64,000 nt of DNA from Pseudomonas fluorescens. GTDB lineage: Bacteria > Pseudomonadota > Gammaproteobacteria > Pseudomonadales > Pseudomonadaceae. The DNA lies in NCBI RefSeq assembly GCF_902497775.2, contig NZ_OZ024668.1:5750326-5814325 (forward strand), given 5' to 3'. The position numbers and the translations under genes are program-made. Shown one piece after another: positions 23,628 through 32,642 of this stretch (positions are counted from its first letter, which is position 1; each line of letters starts with the position of its first letter). Under the pieces are notes generated by a model, which was not told the DNA's origin, did no database searches, and was given only the letters and a program-made list of their open reading frames with translations.

Positions 23628-25022
23628 ATGAGCGGTACGCACAATTCCAACGACCTCGCTCAGGGGCTCAAACAGCGGCATGTGACCATGCTGTCGATTG
23701 CCGGTGTCATCGGCGCCGGCCTGTTCGTCGGCTCCGGCCACGCCATCGCCGAAGCCGGCCCTGCGGTGTTGCTGGCCTACGCCGCGGCCGGAACCCTGGT
23801 GGTGCTGGTGATGCGCATGCTGGCCGAGATGGCCGTCGCCTCGCCGGATACCGGTTCGTTCTCGACATACGCCGACAAGGCTATTGGCCACTGGGCCGGC
23901 TTTACCATCGGCTGGTTGTACTGGTGGTTCTGGGTGCTGGTGATTCCGCTGGAGGCCAACGCCGCAGCAACCATCCTGCATGCCTGGTTCCCCGATATCG
24001 GCGTCTGGGTGTTTACCCTGGTGATTACCTTGCTGCTGACCGCGACCAACCTGTTCAGTGTGAAGAACTACGGTGAATTCGAGTTCTGGTTCGCCTTGCT
24101 CAAGGTGGTGGCGATCATCGGCTTTATCATCCTTGGTGTGGCAGCGATCTTCGGCCTGCTGCCCAACAGCCAGGTCAGCGGCGTCAGCCACCTGTTCGAC
24201 ACCCAGGGCTTTATGCCCAACGGCATGGGCGCGGTGCTGGCGGCGATGCTCACCACCATGTTCTCGTTCATGGGTACCGAGATCGTCACCATCGCGGCCG
24301 CCGAGTCGAAAGACCCGGGTAAGCAGATCACCAAGGCCACCAACTCAGTGATCTGGCGGATTTTCCTGTTCTACCTCGTGTCGATCTTCGTGGTCGTGGC
24401 CCTGGTGCCGTGGACCAACAGTGATCTGGCCGAAGTCGGCTCGTACCAGACCGTGCTCAACCTGATGGGCATCCCCAACGCCAAGCTGATCGTCGACATC
24501 GTCGTGCTGATCGCCGTGACCAGTTGCCTGAACTCGGCGCTGTACACCTCCTCGCGGATGCTCTTCTCCCTGAGCAAGCGTGGCGATGCGCCGGCCATGG
24601 CCCAGCGCACCACCTCCAGCGGGACCCCGTATGTGGCGGTGGTGCTGTCGACTGCGGCGGCGTTCCTCACCGTGATCGCCAACTACCTGGCGCCTGCCCA
24701 GGTGTTCGAGTTCCTGCTGGCCAGCTCCGGCGCCATCGCCTTGCTGGTGTACCTGGTGATTGCCGTGTCGCAACTGCGCATGCGCCGTCAGCGTATGCAG
24801 CGTGGTGAGAAGATCGCCTTCAAGATGTGGCTGTTCCCGGGGCTGACCTGGGCGACGATCGCTTTCATTGTCGGCATTCTGACGGTGATGCTGATCCGTC
24901 CGGATCATCGTATCGAGATCGTCGCGACCGGCTTGTTGTCGATTGCCGTGGTCGCCGCCGGGCTGCTGGTGGCGCGCAAGCGCAAGGCCGAGGCGGCCGG
25001 GCGGGCGGTGCTGAACAACTGA
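23628..25022 (+). CDS. gabP: GABA permease (APC family)
   Basis: The 464-residue protein has 12 membrane helices and the amino acid/polyamine/organocation hallmarks: GLKQRHVTMLSIAGVIGAGLFVGSG in helix 1, EMAVASPDTGSF, and FMGTEIVTIAAAESKDP after helix 6. These match GabP of the amino acid transporter family. AAAGG before the ATG supports the start. A sigma54-type promoter lies upstream and a strong terminator follows. It would import 4-aminobutyrate as carbon and nitrogen source; closely related permeases carry other amino acids, so the substrate is probable rather than certain. Confidence 0.87.
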   Translation: MSGTHNSNDLAQGLKQRHVTMLSIAGVIGAGLFVGSGHAIAEAGPAVLLAYAAAGTLVVLVMRMLAEMAVASPDTGSFSTYADKAIGHWAGFTIGWLYWWFWVLVIPLEANAAATILHAWFPDIGVWVFTLVITLLLTATNLFSVKNYGEFEFWFALLKVVAIIGFIILGVAAIFGLLPNSQVSGVSHLFDTQGFMPNGMGAVLAAMLTTMFSFMGTEIVTIAAAESKDPGKQITKATNSVIWRIFLFYLVSIFVVVALVPWTNSDLAEVGSYQTVLNLMGIPNAKLIVDIVVLIAVTSCLNSALYTSSRMLFSLSKRGDAPAMAQRTTSSGTPYVAVVLSTAAAFLTVIANYLAPAQVFEFLLASSGAIALLVYLVIAVSQLRMRRQRMQRGEKIAFKMWLFPGLTWATIAFIVGILTVMLIRPDHRIEIVATGLLSIAVVAAGLLVARKRKAEAAGRAVLNN

Positions 25023-25045
25023 TTTGATGCGGGTGCAATGACAAA

Positions 25046-25077
25046 GGCCGCGATCTGTGAGGATCGCGGCCTTTTTT
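25046..25077 (+). terminator. Rho-independent terminator of gabP
   Basis: GGCCGCGATC (25046-25055) pairs with GATCGCGGCC (25062-25071) and is followed by six T, about 20 bases after the gabP stop. Confidence 0.9.
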
Positions 25078-25113
25078 GTTCAAGCAGGAAGTGGTGTGGT
25101 GTTCTGGTTGGCC

Positions 25114-25192
25114 CCATCGCTGGCAAGCCAGCTCCCACAGGGACTGTGGTGGGAGCCGGTCTTGCCGGCGATGGGCTGCAGCGCAGCCCCAT
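25114..25192. repeat. REP pair of the second type
   Basis: CATCGCTGGCAAGCCAGCTC and its inverted partner GAGCCGGTCTTGCCGGCGAT repeat the element seen at 17478-17538, followed by a CTGCAGCGCAG palindrome. Confidence 0.75.
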
Positions 25193-25233
25193 CCGGCTAT
25201 CGCCATTGAGGGGATCAGGAGCCAGGCAAGCTG

Positions 25234-25671
25234 TCAGCCGAACTTCTTCTGCTGTTTGGACACCGCTTCGGAAGCTGCAATGTAGGCTTCCTGGAACTCG
25301 TCGCTCTCGAGCCAGGCCATGGAAGTGGCCTCGTCGGCGCCGTCCAGCCATTTGCGATAGGCACTGAAGACCATGACGATGTAGTCGGTGGCGTGTTCTT
25401 CCTTGTGGCCCTTGAGCACCAGGGTCAGCAGCGGGTCGACCAGGAACACCGAGATCAGCGCGACCAGGCCGGTGTCCTGGGCTTGCTTCATTTTTTCGAA
25501 CAGGGCGGTATAGCTGCCCGATTCCATCGCCTTGTTGAATACCTGCTCGACGCTGGCGCTGGAGCTTTCGCCCGAGCTCTTGACCGCCTGGCCGCTACGC
25601 ACCATGCGGTTCTCGCGAGCCTTGCTGGCGGCGCGCTTGGCGCGTTTCTGTTGTTTGCTGCTGGAGGCCAT
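25234..25671 (-). CDS. Conserved Pseudomonas hypothetical protein
   Basis: The 145-residue protein has a lysine/arginine-rich, probably disordered N-terminus (SSSKQQKRAKRAASKARENRM) followed by a helical domain that includes KMKQAQDTGLVALISVFLVDPLLTLVLKGHKEEHATDYIVMVFSAYRKWL. The ATG at 25671 follows AAGGG. There is no signal peptide or catalytic motif. The basic tail suggests binding to nucleic acid or another anionic polymer. It lies upstream-facing next to ppk2, whose product is polyphosphate, but a link is speculation. Confidence 0.6.
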   Translation of the reverse strand: MASSSKQQKRAKRAASKARENRMVRSGQAVKSSGESSSASVEQVFNKAMESGSYTALFEKMKQAQDTGLVALISVFLVDPLLTLVLKGHKEEHATDYIVMVFSAYRKWLDGADEATSMAWLESDEFQEAYIAASEAVSKQQKKFG

Positions 25672-25762
25672 CGGTGAACCCTTGTGCTGAGCCGGATAAA
25701 TTCTGCGTATTGAATCGCAGTTGGCCGGGAAACCCAAGTGCCGCCGACGGCCTGGAGCACGC

Positions 25763-26806
25763 TCAGGCCGGTTGGGCCAGCTCGCCGCGGTCTTCCTCTT
25801 CCAGCACGCGCGCGGCGCGGTCTACCAGCAGCGGGTCAGGCTGGTGGGCGACGCTCAGGTCCTTGCCGGGGTAGTCCAGCGAGTGCAGGAAGTGGCGGAT
25901 GCAGTTGATCCGCGCGCGCTTCTTGTCGTCGGACTTGATTACCGTCCACGGGGCATCGGCGGTGTCGGTGTGGAAGAACATCGCCTCCTTGGCGGCGGTG
26001 TATTCGTCCCACTTGTCCAGCGACTTGATGTCGATCGGCGACAGCTTCCAGTGTTTGAGCGGGTCGTCGCGACGGGAGATGAAACGGCGCAACTGCTCTT
26101 CGCGGTTCACCGAGAACCAGTACTTGAACAACAGGATGCCGCTGTTGCACAACATGCGCTCGAGCTCCGGCGCCTGGCGCATGAACTCCAGGTATTGCAG
26201 CGGCGAGCAGAAGTCCATGACCCGCTCGACCCCGGCGCGGTTGTACCAGGAGCGGTCGAAGAAGACCATTTCACCGGCCGTGGGCAGGTGCTGGACATAG
26301 CGCTGGAAGTACCACTGGCCTTTCTCCTGCTCGGAAGGCTTCTCCAGGGCGACGATTCGCGCGCCGCGCGGGTTCAGGTGCTCCATGAAGCGCTTGATGG
26401 TGCCGCCCTTGCCGGCGGCGTCACGGCCCTCGAACAGCACGACGATGCGCTGGCCGGTTTCCTTGACCCAGCTTTGCACCTTGAGCAACTCGATCTGCAG
26501 TTCATGCTTGGCCTTTTCGTACTCGGCGCGGCGCATGCGGTTGCGGTACGGATAGCTGGCCGGCAGCTTGGCCGAGGCGCTGTCTTCGTTGGAGCCACGT
26601 GGCGCCGAGGCGACTTTCAAAGCGGCTGGTTGTTGGCTGATGGCGCTGATTTCGGCTTCGGCAGCGGCGCTTGCTGCAGGCTTGCGTGGGGTACGTGGAC
26701 GGCGTGGGCGGGTGCTGGCAACTTTGCGTGCCGGGCTTGGGCTGGTGCTCGCAGATGTTTCAGCGGTAGGTGAGGGCAGGGGCAGGGCAGTGGATTCTTC
26801 GCTCAT
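25763..26806 (-). CDS. ppk2: Polyphosphate kinase 2
   Basis: The 347-residue protein has the PPK2 kinase domain with Walker A EGRDAAGKGG (about residues 126-135) and the Walker B/lid MVFFDRSWYNRAGVERVM, plus the family segments EKGQWYFQRYVQHLP and KYWFSVNREEQLRRF. PPK2 enzymes transfer phosphate between polyphosphate and nucleotides. The N-terminal 85 residues are a low-complexity Ala/Ser/Pro/Lys-rich extension, seen in some pseudomonad PPK2 proteins. It is a single-domain form by length. Whether it prefers ADP or GDP cannot be told. Confidence 0.92.
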   Translation of the reverse strand: MSEESTALPLPSPTAETSASTSPSPARKVASTRPRRPRTPRKPAASAAAEAEISAISQQPAALKVASAPRGSNEDSASAKLPASYPYRNRMRRAEYEKAKHELQIELLKVQSWVKETGQRIVVLFEGRDAAGKGGTIKRFMEHLNPRGARIVALEKPSEQEKGQWYFQRYVQHLPTAGEMVFFDRSWYNRAGVERVMDFCSPLQYLEFMRQAPELERMLCNSGILLFKYWFSVNREEQLRRFISRRDDPLKHWKLSPIDIKSLDKWDEYTAAKEAMFFHTDTADAPWTVIKSDDKKRARINCIRHFLHSLDYPGKDLSVAHQPDPLLVDRAARVLEEEDRGELAQPA

Positions 26807-26904
26807 GGGGAGGCCTGTTGGTTCCTTCTAATATCCTCAGAGCATTTTATCGGGGCAGGCCAGGGGCATATTGACGGTGGTCAACAGCCCTTGGCATAGC
26901 GCCA

Positions 26905-27393
26905 TCAGTACCAGTATTTCGGGTAGCTGTTGGCCTGGCGCGCATTGTTCAGGCACCAGGCCACGGCGACGATCACCAGCGAGCCTGCAAGCACCGGGGT
27001 CACCACGAAGCTCAGTGGTGCATGGCTGGCGATCACTACCAGCGGGTTGGCCCCGGCTGGCGCGTGCAGGGTGCGGGTCTGCTGCATGGCGGCCAGTGCC
27101 AGGCCGACGGCCAGGGCTGCGCTCCACCAGCTGTCGCCGAGGGTATGCAGCACTGCCAGGCCCACCAGGGTGGCAATCACGTGCCCGCCGATAATGTTGC
27201 GCGGCTGCGCCAGCGGCGAGTCGGGCATGCCGAAGGCCAGCACGCAGCTGGCGCCAAACGGCGCCATCAACCACAAGGCACCGGACACCTGGCTGAGCCA
27301 GCCGGTGGCGCCGATCGCCAGGGCCGCGCCAATCAGTGACAACAGGCTGAAGTGCAGGGAGGGGGCGGCGGGCGCCTTGGATTTGAACGGCAT
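26905..27393 (-). CDS. HPP family membrane protein
   Basis: The 162-residue protein has four to five membrane helices and the HPP-family core: LMAPFGASCVLAFGMPDSPLAQPRNIIGGHVIATLVG, then TRTLHAPAGANPLVV. The family is named for the H-P-P-like motif and includes a chloroplast nitrite transporter, but bacterial roles are mostly undefined. The start at 27393 is chosen because the conserved part begins there; an upstream extension is antisense to the tetR gene. It is transcribed divergently from the TetR gene and shares its operator. Confidence 0.8.
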   Translation of the reverse strand: MPFKSKAPAAPSLHFSLLSLIGAALAIGATGWLSQVSGALWLMAPFGASCVLAFGMPDSPLAQPRNIIGGHVIATLVGLAVLHTLGDSWWSAALAVGLALAAMQQTRTLHAPAGANPLVVIASHAPLSFVVTPVLAGSLVIVAVAWCLNNARQANSYPKYWY

Positions 27394-27430
27394 GGGCACA
27401 GTCTCCAGGTGGGCAATTTGCGCCGAGGAT

Positions 27431-27464
27431 ACCGATCGGTTTACCTGTAAGTCAACCGATCGGT
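27431..27464. promoter_or_regulatory. TetR-type operator between the HPP gene and tetR
   Basis: ACCGATCGGTTTAC (27431-27444) and GTCAACCGATCGGT (27451-27464) form an inverted repeat with 13 of 14 matches, and each contains the palindrome ACCGATCGGT. It lies 37 bases from each start codon, so the TetR protein probably represses both genes. Confidence 0.7.
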
Positions 27465-27501
27465 ATACACTGCTCGTAATTGTCCTGATCGAAGGTGTGG
27501 C

Positions 27502-28038
27502 ATGAGTACGTCCGAGAAAATCGCCGAGTCGGCGCTGCAACTGTTCTACCGCCAGGGTTACCACGGCACCGGGGTCGAGCAGTTGAGCCAGGAGGCCGGG
27601 GTAACCAAGAAGACCCTGTACCGGCATTTCCCCAGCAAGGAGCTGTTGATCGAGGCAGCACTGGAGCGGCGCGATCACGATTTCATGGCGCGCCTGGAAA
27701 GCGCTCTGGCGGCCGTTGAGGCAAAAGCGCGGCCGTTGGCCTATATCGACTTTATTGAGGCCTGGGCGCGCTCTGAAGACTTCCACGGTTGTGCCTTCAT
27801 CAACGCGTCAGCCGAATACGCCGGGTCGGCCGAACCGCCCCATGTGCTGGCCAGGTTGCACAAGCACAAGGTCATGGCCGCACTTGAACAGGCCTGCCGG
27901 GAGGCTGGGTGCAAGCAGCCGGCTGCGGCGGGGCAGCTGTTTCTGATCGGCGAGGGGTTGATCGTGGCGTCGCAGGTCGGCGGGGTGCAGGTGCCGCTGT
28001 TCGAGGCGGCGCGGTCGATGGTGGCTGCGCTGGCCTAG
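27502..28038 (+). CDS. TetR family transcriptional regulator
   Basis: The 178-residue protein begins with the TetR helix-turn-helix (KIAESALQLFYRQGYHGTGV, EAGVTKKTLYRHFPSKELLI) and continues with a ligand-binding helical domain. ATG at 27502 lacks a strong ribosome binding site. The palindromic repeat upstream and the divergent HPP gene suggest that it regulates that gene and itself. The ligand is unknown. Its stop overlaps the stop of the convergent lipoprotein gene by a few bases. Confidence 0.85.
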   Translation: MSTSEKIAESALQLFYRQGYHGTGVEQLSQEAGVTKKTLYRHFPSKELLIEAALERRDHDFMARLESALAAVEAKARPLAYIDFIEAWARSEDFHGCAFINASAEYAGSAEPPHVLARLHKHKVMAALEQACREAGCKQPAAAGQLFLIGEGLIVASQVGGVQVPLFEAARSMVAALA

Positions 28039-28439
28039 CGCAGCATCCCGCAGATCTGATTGCCTTCGTAACCATGGATGATCGGCGCGAGGATCATCAT
28101 CGGGCCGCAGGCGTACATGGGCGAGCTGATGGTCTGCCTGGCGTTGAACAGCACGACCTGGTCGCCATCGATGTCCGGGCCGTAGGCCACTTCGCTGTAG
28201 GTCTTGCACACCGGCAGTAGCAAAGGCACCGGCACGACCACTGCCCAGAGGGTGAAGCCGCACCATTCGCGGGTGACGTCGGATTTCTCCGATTTGCTGA
28301 CCTTGGGGGTGATGTTCTTCAGGCGCAGGATGCGATGGGCCGAGGTGGGATAGGTCTGTTTTTCCGGCAGCACGACGGTGGCGCCGACACAGCCGGTCAG
28401 GCTCAGAAGTATGGCGACGACAACGGCAATCGATTTCAT
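28035..28439 (-). CDS. Lipoprotein of unknown function
   Basis: The 134-residue protein has a signal peptide and lipobox (AILLSLTGC, Cys17). The mature part includes KNITPKVSKSEKSDVTREWCGFTLWAVVVPVPLLLPVC and ends in a hydrophobic CGPMMILAPIIHGYEGNQIC segment. I start at 28439; the open frame continues upstream but only through a tRNA terminator. No family is recognised. Four further cysteines occur in the mature protein. Confidence 0.6.
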   Translation of the reverse strand: MKSIAVVVAILLSLTGCVGATVVLPEKQTYPTSAHRILRLKNITPKVSKSEKSDVTREWCGFTLWAVVVPVPLLLPVCKTYSEVAYGPDIDGDQVVLFNARQTISSPMYACGPMMILAPIIHGYEGNQICGMLR

Positions 28440-28511
28440 CCCTGGCTCCGATGTGCTCGCGGCATTTCCGTGCGCGAGAAAGCCTGCGTTCGCTGATAAA
28501 TCGCAGGCATG

Positions 28512-28548
28512 AAAAAAGCCCCAAGGAATCACTTCGCTTGGGGCTTTT
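28512..28548 (-). terminator. Terminator of tRNA-Phe
   Basis: AAAAGCCCCAAG (28514-28525) pairs perfectly with CTTGGGGCTTTT (28537-28548). On the minus strand a U run follows the stem, about ten bases after the tRNA CCA. Confidence 0.85.
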
Positions 28549-28557
28549 CGGTATTAG

Positions 28558-28633
28558 TGGTGCCCAGAGACGGAATCGAACCGCCGACACGGGGATTTTC
28601 AATCCCCTGCTCTACCGACTGAGCTATCTGGGC
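28558..28633 (-). tRNA. tRNA-Phe (anticodon GAA)
   Basis: A complete 76-base tRNA on the minus strand: acceptor GCCCAGA with TCTGGGC, D-arm GCTC...GAGC, anticodon stem GGGGA/TCCCC around loop TTGAAAA, T-loop GGTTCGATTCC and encoded CCA. No island is attached to it. Confidence 0.97.
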
Positions 28634-28724
28634 AACGGGGCGCATTAAAAGGGTTTTTCGGATTTACGTCAACGACTTTTTGAAAATTTTTTAAATTAAT
28701 TCCGTCGCTTACGATCTTCCGGGG

Positions 28725-28997
28725 TTATTCGCTAGGCGGAACGTAGCCTTCGGCCTTCTCGTAATCCTGACCGGAGAAGAACTTGTCCATCTCGCCCTGG
28801 AGGAATTTACGGTCCTCGGCGTTCATCATGTTCAGGCGCTTCTCATTGATCAGCATGGTCTGCTCTTTTTGCCAGTCGGCCCAGGCCTTCTGCGAGATGT
28901 GATCGAAGATGTCCTGGCCCTTGGCGCCCGGGTAGGGTGGACGTTCAAGGCCTGGCAGTTCTTCGTTGTACTTGCGGCACATTACGGTGCGGGTCAT
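28725..28997 (-). CDS. yggX: YggX family Fe(2+)-trafficking protein
   Basis: The 90-residue protein matches YggX throughout: [17 protein letters not shown] with the single conserved Cys7, [33 protein letters not shown] and a flexible C-terminus. YggX helps protect iron-sulfur clusters against oxidative damage. Its start overlaps the mutY stop by 4 bp, and the pairing with mutY, whose product carries a 4Fe-4S cluster, is conserved in many gammaproteobacteria. Confidence 0.96.
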   Translation of the reverse strand: MTRTVMCRKYNEELPGLERPPYPGAKGQDIFDHISQKAWADWQKEQTMLINEKRLNMMNAEDRKFLQGEMDKFFSGQDYEKAEGYVPPSE

Positions 28998-30061
28998 CGC
29001 GACTCTCCTGTAAGCAATACGTCGGCCGCGCGTTTAAGCAGTTTTTTCACCGGGGCGGCAAGGCCCAGGCGCGGCGGGGTGGCGAGGTTATACCAGAGCC
29101 AGTCGGCCTCGGCCACGTGGTCGGTGGCGCTGTCGACGCGCACCAGCCAGGGCTCGATGGCCAGCTGGAAATGGCTGAAGGTGTGGGTCAGGCCGTCCAG
29201 CGCCTGGCTACCGGCCAGGCTCAGGCCGTGCTGGTCGGCCAGGTCGTCGATCTGTTCGAGGTTGTCCAGCTCCGGCAGGCTCCACAGCCCTCCCCACAGG
29301 CCCGTGGAAGGGCGCCGGTACAGAAGGATGGCGCCTTGGTGGTTGGCCAGCAGTGGCATCAGCGTGCGCTTTTGCGGCAGTTCCTTGCGCGGCTTGGGCA
29401 CCGGATAGCGGATTTCCTGGCCGAGCATGTGCGCCTCGCAGCCGACCTTGAGCGGGCACAGCAGGCAACTGGGCTTGCTGCGGGTGCACAGGGTGGCACC
29501 CAGGTCCATCATCGCCTGGGTGTAATGGTTCACCCGGCTGTGCGGGGTATAGCGCTCGGCGTTGGCCCACAGCGCCTTGGCCACTTTCGGCTCGCCGGGG
29601 TAACCCTCTTGCGCGGTGTAGCGGGCCAGCACGCGCTTGACGTTGCCGTCGAGGATCGGCGCGCGCAGGCCCATGCTGATACTGGCAATGGCGCCGGCGG
29701 TGGACAGGCCAATGCCCGGCAGGTCGATGAGCTTCTCGACATCGCGGGGGAATTCGCCGCCATATTGCTCGACAACGATCTTCGCGGTCTTTTGCAGGTT
29801 GCGGGCCCGGGTGTAGTAACCCAGGCCCGTCCACAGGTGCAGCACTTCGTCCTCGGGCGCTTTGGCCAGGGCCTGGACCGTCGGCAGCGCCTGCATGAAG
29901 CGGTCGAAGTAGTTGAGCACGGTGCTCACCTGGGTCTGCTGCAACATGATCTCCGAGACCCACACCCGGTACGGGGTGATGCCCTGTTGCCAGGGCAGGT
30001 CGTGGCGGCCGTTACGGTCGTACCAATCCAGCACGGCACTGGAAAACTGCTCGGGGCTCAT
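28994..30061 (-). CDS. mutY: A/G-specific adenine DNA glycosylase
   Basis: The 355-residue protein has the helix-hairpin-helix [14 protein letters not shown] followed by the catalytic Asp region, the 4Fe-4S loop [20 protein letters not shown] (C-x6-C-x2-C-x5-C), and a C-terminal NUDIX-like domain ([14 protein letters not shown]) that reads 8-oxoG. MutY removes adenine opposite 8-oxoguanine. It overlaps asmA by 4 bp upstream and yggX by 4 bp downstream, forming a three-gene operon. Confidence 0.97.
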   Translation of the reverse strand: MSPEQFSSAVLDWYDRNGRHDLPWQQGITPYRVWVSEIMLQQTQVSTVLNYFDRFMQALPTVQALAKAPEDEVLHLWTGLGYYTRARNLQKTAKIVVEQYGGEFPRDVEKLIDLPGIGLSTAGAIASISMGLRAPILDGNVKRVLARYTAQEGYPGEPKVAKALWANAERYTPHSRVNHYTQAMMDLGATLCTRSKPSCLLCPLKVGCEAHMLGQEIRYPVPKPRKELPQKRTLMPLLANHQGAILLYRRPSTGLWGGLWSLPELDNLEQIDDLADQHGLSLAGSQALDGLTHTFSHFQLAIEPWLVRVDSATDHVAEADWLWYNLATPPRLGLAAPVKKLLKRAADVLLTGESR

Positions 30062-32304
30062 CGTTTGAACAACCCCTTGAGCGCGTCTTTGAGTTCCGGG
30101 CTGACCTTGTCACCGAGCTTCTCGTCGATTTTCTCGCTGAGTTTTTCGCTGACCTTGTCGCCGGCAAGCTTGGCCGCGACCTTGCCCAGGCCATCTTTAT
30201 CCAGGCGGCAGGCCTTGGCGCCGAGCTCCAGCGGGCCACGGCAACGCAGTGGCAGTTCGAGGCCGACATAGCGCTCACCCACCTGGCAGGCCGGGTCGGG
30301 CATGTCGCGCTTGTCGCCCTCGACGATCACGCCAATGCGGTAGTCCATGCCCAGTACGCGCAGGTCGAGGTCGCCATGGCCGTTGACGGTAAGGCCGGGA
30401 ATGCGCGCCTTGAGGTCAGGGTTGCTGGCCACGCCGTTGCGCATGACCAGGGTGCCCTTGAGCTCCTGGAACGGGGTGTCCTTGCCGCGAGGTTCGCCGC
30501 TCAGGGCCTTGCGGTTGAGGGTGGCGATGGCCTGGCACAACTGCTGCTCGAGGTTGGCGTTGACCAGGATGCCGTCGTTGATGACGAAGCTGGCGTTGCC
30601 GTTGAGGGTGTCGACCAGGGCTTTCTGGCTGTTGCCGGTGGCGGTCAGGTCGCTGTTGAGGGTCAGCAGGCCCTTGACCGGTGGGGTGCCGGTTTCGCTC
30701 TTGATGAAGTGCTCGACCGGCACCCGGTTGATGCGGGTGTTGAGGCCGATCTGCGGCACGGCCGGGCGCACGTCGAGGGTGCCCTTGCTTTCGAAGTCGC
30801 CGTTGTACAGGCCGCCACGCAAGGTTTCCAGGGTGATCAGGCCATCCTGGCCCTGGGCTTTGAGGTGGGCGTTTTCGATCGGCAGTTTGTCCAGGGTCAG
30901 CTGGCCAAAGGTCAGATCGGCTTGCAGATCGACTTTGCGCAGGCGATCAACCGGCAGCAGCTTGTCGCTGCTCCAGGCCACCTGGGTCGGCGCGTCGGGC
31001 AGCGGCGTGGTGCCGGCACCGGCCAGGGCCCCGGCCTCTTTGCTCTGCACTTCGGCCTGGCGCGCAGCCTTGGCGCCTTTGGCCGCGTCGCTCTTGGCCA
31101 GCAAGTAGCGGTCGGCGTCGAACTTGTCGGCCTTGAGTTGCACGCGCAGGGCTTGCTTGGCGAAGTCTTCGACGGCCAGGCGGCCGCTGAAGGTGCTGTC
31201 ATCGAGCTTGATCGCCAGGTCTTCCAGGGCCAGGCTGTTCGGCGAGCCTTGCAGGCGGGTGACCAGCTCGACCTTGCCCAGGGTGCTGGCGTCGGCCGAG
31301 GCCGGCAGCGGGTGGCCAATGCTGTCGAGGAAGTTGCGCAGGTCGAACTGGGCAATCGACAGGCCGCCGCTCAGTTGCGGGGTTTTGTCGAGGTCGCGCA
31401 GGTTCAGCTCGCCAAGGGCCCGCAACTGGTTGGCCGAGAGCTTGAGGCCGTTCCATTCGGCAACGTTCGCCGCCAGATCAACCAGCAATTGGCCCTGGGC
31501 TGCGAAGGTCATGGTCTTGCCTTGCAGTGGTTCGCCCGAGGCTTCGCCGCTGAGTTTCATGTCTTCGAACTGGTAGCGTTTGAGCCGACGATCGAAGCGC
31601 AGCTCGCCGTTCAGCTCGGTGCGTGCCTTGACCACCGGCTGGCCGGAGCTGAGGAAGGCGGTCATCTTCAGCGGGATGTTCACCCCTTCATGCACCGCGC
31701 CAGTGCTCAGCTGGATGCTTTCGGCGCTGAAGCTCTGGCCGCTGCGGGCATCGTTGTACTGCACGCGGGCGTTGTTGACGGTCAGGCTGTCGATGTCGAG
31801 CTTGACTGGGCGCTCGCTGGCGCTGGCGCTGCTGGCTTGTGCGGCGGCGTCGGCTGGCGCGCTGCTGGCGCCTTCGGCCGGGGCCGGGTTGGCGGCGGGC
31901 AGGGGCTTACCGATGTCTTCCCAGTTGCCGTGGCCGTTTTCGTCACGGCTCAGGGTCAGGTTCAGACCCTCGACGCGTACATCGCTCATCTGCACTTCAC
32001 GGCGCAGCAAGGGCAGCACGCGTACCGACAAGCCGAGCATCTGCAGGTCGGCAAACGGCACTTTCGGGTTGTTCAGGGTGGCGATGCTGGCTTCATGCAG
32101 CTCCAGCCCCAGCCACGGGAACAGGCTCCAGCCGATGTCGCCATTGAGCGTCAGCTCGACGTGGGCCTTGTCGCGTGCCAGCTGGCGAATCTCGTCTTTA
32201 TAGTCGTTGGGATCGAAGAGGTGGGTCAGGGCGAAGCCTAGAGCCACAATGATCAGCAACAACCCGAGAAGCACCAGCCCCAGGATTTTGCCGAACGCTT
32301 TCAT
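30058..32304 (-). CDS. AsmA family protein
   Basis: The 748-residue protein has one N-terminal membrane anchor (LGLVLLGLLLIIVALGFALTHLF), the AsmA domain start YKDEIRQLARDKAHVELTLNGDIGWSLFPWLGLEL, and the C-terminal AsmA_2 part (LNGNASFVINDGILVNANLEQQLCQ). AsmA-like proteins are repeating-beta-groove proteins spanning the periplasm, implicated in outer-membrane lipid transport. A low-complexity Ala/Ser insert occurs near residues 140-165. It is first in the asmA-mutY-yggX operon. Confidence 0.9.
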   Translation of the reverse strand: MKAFGKILGLVLLGLLLIIVALGFALTHLFDPNDYKDEIRQLARDKAHVELTLNGDIGWSLFPWLGLELHEASIATLNNPKVPFADLQMLGLSVRVLPLLRREVQMSDVRVEGLNLTLSRDENGHGNWEDIGKPLPAANPAPAEGASSAPADAAAQASSASASERPVKLDIDSLTVNNARVQYNDARSGQSFSAESIQLSTGAVHEGVNIPLKMTAFLSSGQPVVKARTELNGELRFDRRLKRYQFEDMKLSGEASGEPLQGKTMTFAAQGQLLVDLAANVAEWNGLKLSANQLRALGELNLRDLDKTPQLSGGLSIAQFDLRNFLDSIGHPLPASADASTLGKVELVTRLQGSPNSLALEDLAIKLDDSTFSGRLAVEDFAKQALRVQLKADKFDADRYLLAKSDAAKGAKAARQAEVQSKEAGALAGAGTTPLPDAPTQVAWSSDKLLPVDRLRKVDLQADLTFGQLTLDKLPIENAHLKAQGQDGLITLETLRGGLYNGDFESKGTLDVRPAVPQIGLNTRINRVPVEHFIKSETGTPPVKGLLTLNSDLTATGNSQKALVDTLNGNASFVINDGILVNANLEQQLCQAIATLNRKALSGEPRGKDTPFQELKGTLVMRNGVASNPDLKARIPGLTVNGHGDLDLRVLGMDYRIGVIVEGDKRDMPDPACQVGERYVGLELPLRCRGPLELGAKACRLDKDGLGKVAAKLAGDKVSEKLSEKIDEKLGDKVSPELKDALKGLFKR

Positions 32305-32642
32305 GGGCGAGTCCTTGTAGTCCGATTTCTAAATTCAGCCGCAGAGTATAGCGCTGCGGTTATCACCGCTGTGTGATATGGGGCGAAGGTTTAGTCCTGC
32401 AAAGGTGTCGGATTCGACAACAGCGGGCATGACAGTTCCTTGCCGGGGGGAGCAGTTGCTGAGCAAACGACAGTATCAGTTTGCGCTCAGCGGCCACGGC
32501 AAATGCTACTCTCTCGCCGCTCTCAGGCCCTGCTGCGGCTATTTGTCGCGCAAAAGGGCCGTTCGCCAATAAAAACGACCAGTTGCCTATGAGCCAAGGC
32601 CGAGGGCGGTGAGCGCTTCATACCTACGAGGGGAACACCACA
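32305..32642. other. Divergent intergenic region before asmA and the MFS gene
   Basis: These 338 bases hold no convincing gene. A short CCGCAG...CTGCGG inverted repeat near 32339-32358 lies in the asmA leader. ACGAGGGGAACACC before the MFS start is its ribosome binding site. I see no other clear signal. Confidence 0.5.
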